Assembly: GCA_002633005.1 (NCBI GenBank)
Contig: NMRA01000106.1
Coordinates: 105,655-169,654, forward strand
Length of the DNA stretch: 64,000 nt
Direction: 5' to 3'
Origin: Phoronis australis
Lineage: Eukaryota > Phoronida > Phoronidae
Shown: one piece after another, positions 59,901 to 64,000 of the stretch
How positions within the stretch are numbered: position 1 is the stretch's first letter
Layout: every line of letters starts with the position of its first letter
Made by a program: the position numbers and the translations under genes
Notes under the pieces: model-generated
Seen by the model: only the letters and a program-made list of their open reading frames with translations
Database searches by the model: none
Told to the model about the DNA's origin: nothing

Positions 59901-62900
59901 TCATTAATGACATCTCTGAGATGTTCCTGGCTTTAGTTTTTTCAGTTACATCTTTAGCGCAACGATTTTGTTATTGAAACACAATATTTTTACACGAGAT
60001 GAATAAATAATTCATAAAAGTCTACAGTATCCGATATTTTAAAACTAGCAATATTGAACCATCAGTGAGTATGATAGTTGACACAATCTGCTGACAGATG
60101 CATTTTCTTGGAGTATCTAAACAAATTAAAAAACACATGTTGTTCCCTCTCACTGGGGAAAATCCTAAAGGTGTTTCTCAGAAATCTGCCTGCCATACCC
60201 TCCACACAGCAGGCGCAATGATGCACAATATGTTAAGAATGACTAGAGTATGCAATTTGAACACTTAGTGTAAGAACGTAATCAACTTCAACTCTTAAGC
60301 ATTAGCAACTAGCTACATGATTAAGGACTCTAAATCAAATATACATTTAAGGTTATCTAGGACCTTACTAAATGATCTCAACTATGCTTCACACTACTGT
60401 GTCTTTATTATGGTCACCTGACATTTTGAAATCAAATTTTCCTGTTCAAGAAAGGTACATTCATAGCAAAATAACCCTCAGCCAATTTTCACTAAAACTT
60501 TTCTAAATGAAAACTTTATGTTAGGTCTCAAAAACGCTACTGGGATTTTGCTTTAAAATGCCTAGTTTTCAAGCACCGAGCAATATACGAATAAGTCCTC
60601 TGTTTTTTTTACAAAAATGCCTAGTGTTTTGGGAGTTAATTTGGGTTAATAATCAAAAATTCATAACAGTGTTTTTGAGACATAATGTAAAGTTGTCATT
60701 TAAAAAGTAAAATCGACGGGGGGTTATTTTGCTATGATATGAATATAACTTTCTTGCAAATGAAAGTATGACTTAAAAACGTGGTTACATGGCAATAATG
60801 AAGGCAGTAGTAAGAAGCATATTTTTAGAATCCTCGACCTTTCTCCGTCAGAAATTATATGCTTTTAATGGATGACAAAGCATACTTGTTTCGATATTTG
60901 ACTTAGTTGAGGTTGCTTATTAAGGTCCTAGATAACCTTAAATCACTTTTAACCTATGGTCAGTTCACAGAAATACAGGGTGCCTCACAATGACGGAACA
61001 CAAAACAGAAAAAAATAATGAAAATTCACGCTATTTGCTCAGATACCATTTGAAAATTACATTCTTTAATGAACGCCCTCACTCATGTGCTCTTATTACC
61101 ACAGCTCTTTGTGAAGTGTTTCAAATGTTCATTTTACATGTTTGTTTACTTGTTCATGACAAGCTTAGTTCAGCTTGACCCAGACAAATATGAATGCATC
61201 AACATGGTACCTCTCACGGAGTCATCGACCTACGGAAACACTAAAACAACTTCCGATCCTTATTTTATATTCAGACCCGAATCCAGATTATTTACAAACA
61301 ACCGTCTACATGGGGAAAACCACAAAAAATAACACCTGATCTGAAGCCAGCATTCATAGAGAAACTGTTATCATACGTATTATGTAATGCAGACTAACAC
61401 CACAAACAGAGTGATGAGAGTTCACTCATTATACATCCATTTGAACAATGTAATTTTCAAACGCCTCAGTAAGCTAATTTCTCATTATCAAGCAATAATT
61501 TTAAAATATGCCCCGTTATGCTGAGACACCCTATACAGCCAGAAACAAATACTCAAAACAAAAGTTTAGAGATTAGCCACACCACAACGTAACAATTTGC
61601 TTAGTAACCAGAAAATTTGAAATATGAAGGTAGTGCCCACTCCTACAGCTAAATCAAAAGCAGAGTGACAAGAAGTTAACACAGCAGTGCCACATGGCCA
61701 CTGTTAAAAGATAAACACCAGCTAGAACCGAAATATTAACTCAAGAGACAGCCAGTAGGATTAAGGAGAAACTCAAGATCAGCTGTATGGACAGCAAACT
61801 AGTCCATGAGAAAAATGATAATTTAGGTGAAATGTTATGCATGTATATGTACTCATTAGAAGCATGGACGCCTTCTGGTGGAACTAAAGATTGCAAGTTA
61901 AAGCTTCCTTTGACGGGGTAGCAACGACCCAGCCATTCATCGCATCCTAATGACACGAACTTAACAAGGGAAACAACCGTTCTGTGCCAGACTGGCTGCA
62001 GATATTTGAAGATACACCATCTCTATACCCATGGCAGTGGAAGTTAAATAAAGTTTCAATTGCCGTAGAAATGTCAAATTACATCAGTGCACAATATTGT
62101 GAACTTCCAACAGCCAATTTCTGCAGGTAATAACAGTGTCAATTATGATATACCCAGCTTCTCAAAAGAAGAGTTATCAACTTGTGTTTTGCGGGCACTT
62201 ATAAAGCAGATCTCTTTTAACAGAGGAGAGCTAAATAGGTCAGATGGAGTTGCCATCTGGCAGGCACCAAGAGAGTTAGTGGTAGTGACAACGGACACCT
62301 CTACACCGACAGCTAGGCGAGAGTGGTGTGAGTGCGGATAGTACGAGATTACCGTCTATGTTCAACATCATTTTCCGCCAGCTTGGTCGGATGCTCTGGT
62401 GGAAGCCGAACCACACTTCACGGCCACCACCAAGTGGATGGTAGTAGTTGTCTGGTGGTGAGAAGAACGATCGACCAACTGGTGTGTAGCTAGATAAGAG
62501 GAGAATAAAAAATGCAGGCAATTAATAGCAGGCAACAAGCGATGAAGCTTACCGTCAATGTTCAGCATCATTTTCCAATGGGACGGCCGGACGCTCTGGT
62601 GAAAGCCAAACCAGACCTCGCGCCCACCTCCCAGCGGGTGGTCATAGTTGTCCGGAGGTGAGAAGAATGAACGGCCAACAGGGGTGTACCTGGTTGCAGA
62701 CGGAAAAAATAACAGAAGTTTTGTGGGTTAGCAGTCACATGACACAGCACCTCACAGCAGGACGCTGCTTAGTCACACAGACGTTCAGCAAATAGGCCAC
62801 ACAGAAGAACACCGACGCAGAATTTTAAACGCTTAGTTAATGAATAAAACGAAATTGAAAAGTGAACCCCAATCAGCTTGTTGCCACAAAGATGAATTCC

Positions 62901-63556
62901 TGGACTGAAAACATACTAGAGAAATGTTACAAAATGTCATGAATTACGATAAAAATTAAGGGACAACAAAGACCGCTTCTTTCCAGTAACTGTGAACTCC
63001 TAACGAAGGGATACTGGGCTCTTGTCATCAACTCAAAATAACAAATCAAGATCAAGGTCATCATTTGTCAATGGAAGATGTGATATTTGCAAGCTTTAAA
63101 AGTCTCTGTTATCGTACCTGTTCAGCAAATATATCACTAAACATCAATCCCTTGTTTTGAATAGTGCTCCAGTAATCCACCAAAAATCTGCTTCATAACC
63201 CATGTGCTTCCAGACAACCATGGAAAGATACCAAGGAAGGTCTATCAAGAACACCAGACACAATAACTTGACACTGTAAAGACTGACTACTACTGCTATT
63301 AATTTGTTTTTGAACGGATGGCCATTTTCATGTACATGAGGGCAAAGGGAGTGTAACAAGATCTGCATATTTACTTCATGCTGGGAAGATGGCGCATGAT
63401 GACGTCGAGAGCCTGTGTAGCATCAAAGGGTATCTGGCTGACATTCCCCTCAAGAGCCTCGTCGAGGGCATACAAGCTGACCTCGGAGACCCATTTGATG
63501 GAAACTTTGAACACGCGGTCCCGTCCTTCGCCAGGCAGCGTCACTTCTAGGTCCAC
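44885..63556 (-). CDS. AGO: Argonaute (AGO1/2 type) with three duplicated exon pairs, 5' end missing
   Basis: Small-RNA-guided silencing protein. Exons in transcript order: 63556-63375, 62689-62553 or 62489-62353, 59736-59602 or 59535-59398, 57387-57300, 56875-56656, 56242-56195, 55280-55158 or 54912-54790, 52794-52661, 51888-51704, 49530-49371, 48651-48366, 47915-47679, 47422-47223, 44996-44885. One exon per pair gives 749-750 codons in frame to TAG, about 110 residues short of a full AGO; the first exons lie beyond the window. Domains seen: end of N, L1, PAZ, L2, MID ([18 protein letters not shown]), PIWI. The slicer residues are present: D in [11 protein letters not shown] in QQHRQEII, D in [13 protein letters not shown] in FRARYHLV. 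It ends VMYFA like animal AGOs. Similarity to human AGO2 is high throughout. The duplicated exons imply up to eight isoforms. Confidence 0.95.
45409..47065 (+). mobile_element. Kolobok-like THAP element with TTAA on both sides
   Basis: Ends AGGAGAATGACACCC and GGGTGGCATTCTCCT, each directly flanked by TTAA. The plus strand at about 45560-45780 encodes a THAP finger ([33 protein letters not shown]) broken by an in-frame stop and with the second cysteine-region residue G changed to V. No transposase body. Lies in the last AGO intron, antisense to the gene; about 1.66 kb and the longest copy in the window. Confidence 0.8.
47223..47422 (-). CDS. AGO: AGO exon: PIWI with catalytic histidine
   Basis: 200 nt, acceptor CATGTTGCAG. 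Encodes [40 protein letters not shown] and [18 protein letters not shown]; the H in RARYHLV completes the DEDH site. Confidence 0.95.
47679..47915 (-). CDS. AGO: AGO exon: PIWI
   Basis: 237 nt, phase 0 at both ends. Encodes [59 protein letters not shown] and [11 protein letters not shown]. Confidence 0.95.
48366..48651 (-). CDS. AGO: AGO exon: PIWI with D, E and D of the slicer site
   Basis: 286 nt. Encodes [60 protein letters not shown] and [20 protein letters not shown]. Three of four catalytic residues lie here. Donor CAG|gtaggt; the acceptor CACTTACAG is copied four times in the 48-bp array. Confidence 0.95.
48649..48838 (-). repeat. 48-bp tandem repeat carrying the splice acceptor, four copies
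   Basis: Units at 48649, 48697, 48745 and 48793 are nearly identical. Each holds on the minus strand the AGO acceptor TTGTCACTTACAG with the first exon bases ACC, so the acceptor next to the PIWI exon is present four times. Confidence 0.9.
48839..49370 (-). repeat. About 60-bp tandem repeat derived from exon end plus splice donor
   Basis: About eight degenerate copies of the exon end at 49371 (AACAATATCTTGCTGCC to GTAAG) with its donor gtatgtag. Copies near 48901, 48961, 49021 and 49141 keep a GTATGTA donor and a coding-like INNILLP(A/T)V segment; those near 49081, 49231 and 49293 have lost it. Confidence 0.85.
49371..49530 (-). CDS. AGO: AGO exon: MID/PIWI
   Basis: 160 nt, acceptor TCTTTGCAG, donor GTA AG|gtatgt. 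Encodes [38 protein letters not shown] and INNILLPAV. The lysines of LCLKINVK bind the guide 5' phosphate in the family. The exon's last 30 bases and donor are the seed of the tandem repeat that follows. Confidence 0.92.
49787..51300. repeat. Tandem array of a GCCACTAGG-containing repeat, about 3-4 units
   Basis: AAAAATGGCCACTAG(A/G)GGG-like sequences recur near 49803, 50140, 50566 and 51083, and between them AATTGCCACTA and GAGGCGCCA stretches recur in the same order, giving units of roughly 340-515 bp. Related fragments flank 58253-59056. No coding capacity. In an AGO intron. Confidence 0.6.
51704..51888 (-). CDS. AGO: AGO exon: MID
   Basis: 185 nt. Encodes [37 protein letters not shown] and [15 protein letters not shown]. 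Contains the MID nucleotide-loop region that binds the guide 5' base. Confidence 0.92.
52661..52794 (-). CDS. AGO: AGO exon: L2/MID start
   Basis: 134 nt, acceptor TGTTGGCAG, donor CTC AG|gtatgg. Encodes [37 protein letters not shown] and TVREDAL. Confidence 0.92.
53264..53284. repeat. AT microsatellite
   Basis: About nine TA/AT dinucleotides in an AGO intron. Confidence 0.85.
53754..54456. mobile_element. Possible MITE with CATGGTTCGTACA ends
   Basis: CATGGTTCGTACA at the left is matched by TGTACGAACCATG at the right, 13-bp inverted termini. Further inward AAGCCTTTAAA and TTTAAATTCAAAGGCTTTTC are loosely inverted. TAC flanks both ends. Confidence 0.45.
54790..54912 (-). CDS. AGO: AGO L2 exon, downstream alternative copy
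   Basis: 123 nt, phase 0 at both ends, acceptor TGACACCAG, donor CGG|gtaagc. Encodes [41 protein letters not shown]. In FNADP, FGI and DVTGRV it is closer to vertebrate AGOs than its partner is. 245 bp separate the copies. Confidence 0.9.
55158..55280 (-). CDS. AGO: AGO L2 exon, upstream alternative copy
   Basis: 123 nt, phase 0 at both ends, acceptor GTGCTATAG, donor CGG|gtaggc. Encodes [41 protein letters not shown]. It shares 30 of 41 residues with the copy at 54790-54912. Confidence 0.9.
56195..56242 (-). CDS. AGO: AGO exon: L2, 16 codons
   Basis: 48-nt exon encoding [16 protein letters not shown]; acceptor TGTTTTAG, donor TTG|gtatga, phase 0 at both ends. The serine in RSAPDR corresponds to human AGO2 S387, a phosphorylation site. 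Confidence 0.88.
56656..56875 (-). CDS. AGO: AGO exon: PAZ core
   Basis: 220 nt. Encodes [39 protein letters not shown] and [15 protein letters not shown] to STMIK, the PAZ pocket that holds the guide 3' end. Donor AAG|gtatgt. Confidence 0.92.
57106..57168. repeat. Two-copy 30-bp direct repeat
   Basis: TTGTTAAACACACCAGTCCA plus GAGGTATT occurs twice in a row, followed by a partial unit. In an AGO intron; no function seen. Confidence 0.8.
57300..57387 (-). CDS. AGO: AGO exon: PAZ
   Basis: 88 nt, acceptor CTCTTCAG, donor CAG TC|gtaagt. Encodes [20 protein letters not shown] and VTRKPAQTQ of the PAZ domain. Confidence 0.9.
58253..59056. mobile_element. MITE with CAGTGTTCTCCAC ends and ATTAG duplication
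   Basis: Starts CAGTGTTCTCCAC, ends GTGGAGAACACTG, with ATTAG directly outside both ends. TCGAGTTTGG motifs lie near both ends. About 800 bp, no transposase. It splits a copy of the GCCACTAGG-type repeat, so it inserted after that repeat did. Confidence 0.7.
59398..59535 (-). CDS. AGO: AGO L1-PAZ exon, downstream alternative copy
   Basis: 138 nt, phase 1 to 1, acceptor TATCTCTAG, donor CGA G|gtacac followed by a CA repeat. Encodes [29 protein letters not shown] and [18 protein letters not shown]. About two thirds identical to its partner, with the variable residues clustered in the middle. The 66-bp spacing to the upstream copy is short. Confidence 0.9.
59602..59736 (-). CDS. AGO: AGO L1-PAZ exon, upstream alternative copy
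   Basis: 135 nt, phase 1 to 1, acceptor CCACCGCAG, donor CGA G|gtaggt. Encodes [28 protein letters not shown] and [18 protein letters not shown]. One codon shorter than its partner at 59398-59535. Confidence 0.9.
59737..60346. other. AGO intron, nothing recognised
   Basis: No exon-like or repeat sequence recognised here. Confidence 0.4.
60351..60937. mobile_element. MITE with TTAA flanks
   Basis: The left end GGTTATCTAGGACCTTA is matched by TAAGGTCCTAGATAACC at the right, with TTAA outside each. A diverged relative is at about 1740-2040. No coding capacity. In the AGO intron between the two alternative-exon clusters. Confidence 0.65.
60938..62352. other. AGO intron, nothing recognised
   Basis: No further copy of an AGO exon and no coding family recognised. 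Confidence 0.4.
62353..62489 (-). CDS. AGO: AGO L1 exon, downstream alternative copy
   Basis: 137 nt, same phases, acceptor CTTATCTAG, donor GAC G|gtaatc. Differs from the upstream copy at Y/D, I/V and SWRK/SHWK, while many third codon positions differ, which suggests purifying selection on both. Only 63 bp separate the two copies. Because 137 is not a multiple of three, including both shifts the frame and reaches TGA before this exon ends. Confidence 0.9.
62553..62689 (-). CDS. AGO: AGO L1 exon, upstream alternative copy
   Basis: 137 nt, phase 2 to 1, acceptor GCAACCAG, donor GAC G|gtaagc. Encodes [39 protein letters not shown] and MMLNID. It has 41 of 45 residues in common with the copy at 62353-62489. 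Intact splice sites and frame make it a real alternative exon rather than a decayed duplicate. Confidence 0.9.
63375..63556 (-). CDS. AGO: AGO exon: N domain
   Basis: Encodes [20 protein letters not shown], then [15 protein letters not shown] and [12 protein letters not shown]. Acceptor TTTCTCTAG (phase 0); donor ATG AA|gtaaat (phase 2), so the next exon's first base decides K (62689 version, G) or N (62489 version, C). First exon of the gene inside the window. Confidence 0.9.
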
Positions 63557-64000
63557 CTAGAGAAAGAATCGACAACTAAATCACATTCAAATGAAAACAG
63601 TTTTAAAGCAATTCCAATGCGTGTTATCCAGCCTGTGCACAGTTTGGTTACTAGAGCATGCAGTCAATGACTTATTTGACGGCAATGACAGTTCCTTATG
63701 GCTTGAGATCAGGCAGGATACATGGGCTTGCCATGGACAGTCATTTTATGCACTGAGCACGGTTTCAAGCTCTAACCAACCACCAGTTGTTGCCTAGCTC
63801 AGTAATATTTTTTAACCAGAGTAAGGAACAAGTTCAGAACAATTTTATATCTAAGTTTGTAATCTTTGGAGACCAATGGCCAGTTATTGCCACTATATGC
63901 GGAACAAGCTCCACCTGGTGGCAAATCTACTCCATGTTTCAAACACAAACTGTTCATGCACTGCACCCTAATAGGAATACACACAGTAACTGTAACAAAT
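63557..64000. other. AGO intron towards the missing 5' exons
   Basis: No N-terminal AGO exon can be seen before the window ends. Confidence 0.5.

Noticed and set aside
63591-63797. Plus-strand 68-codon frame beyond the first visible AGO exon
   Set aside because: No resemblance to AGO or another family; intron sequence.

Overview
The window is nuclear DNA of an animal. It has spliced genes with GT-AG introns from 63 bp to about 13 kb, several classes of DNA transposon, LINE and Penelope-like remnants, and microsatellites. The Argonaute is of the ordinary metazoan AGO type. I cannot name the species. The repeat content suggests a marine invertebrate, perhaps a deuterostome, but that is a weak guess.

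Region 1-8.8 kb is mostly transposon remnants: a cysteine-cluster (CXC) element fragment, copies of a short inverted-repeat family with CAGTGGCGGA-type ends, and a G-rich minisatellite. From 8.8 to 39.8 kb on the plus strand lies a gene of at least ten coding exons. It encodes a short, apparently secreted protein with a signal peptide and four cadherin (EC) repeats, with no transmembrane segment or cytoplasmic tail. EC1-2 and EC3-4 share intron positions and phases, so the gene grew by duplication of a two-EC module. Its introns carry a LINE remnant with RT and RNase H, Kolobok-like THAP elements with TTAA target sites, a Penelope-like GIY-YIG remnant, a 20-bp satellite array and long palindromes.

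From 63.6 down to 44.9 kb on the minus strand lies an Argonaute gene that lacks only its first exon(s), which fall beyond the right edge. The slicer DEDH residues are all present. The remarkable point is that three separate exons are each present as an intact tandem pair with conserved reading frame and splice sites: 62553-62689/62353-62489 (L1), 59602-59736/59398-59535 (L1 to PAZ start) and 55158-55280/54790-54912 (end of L2). Choosing one from each pair gives eight possible proteins that differ only in the linkers around the PAZ domain. The L1 pair must be mutually exclusive, because including both shifts the frame into a stop codon.

The intron 48652-49370 is also unusual. Its 5' splice site together with the exon end is amplified in about eight degenerate copies, and its 3' splice site is amplified in four near-perfect 48-bp copies.

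The cadherin and Argonaute genes are convergent. The roughly 5 kb between their stop codons has no recognisable gene and probably holds their 3' UTRs.
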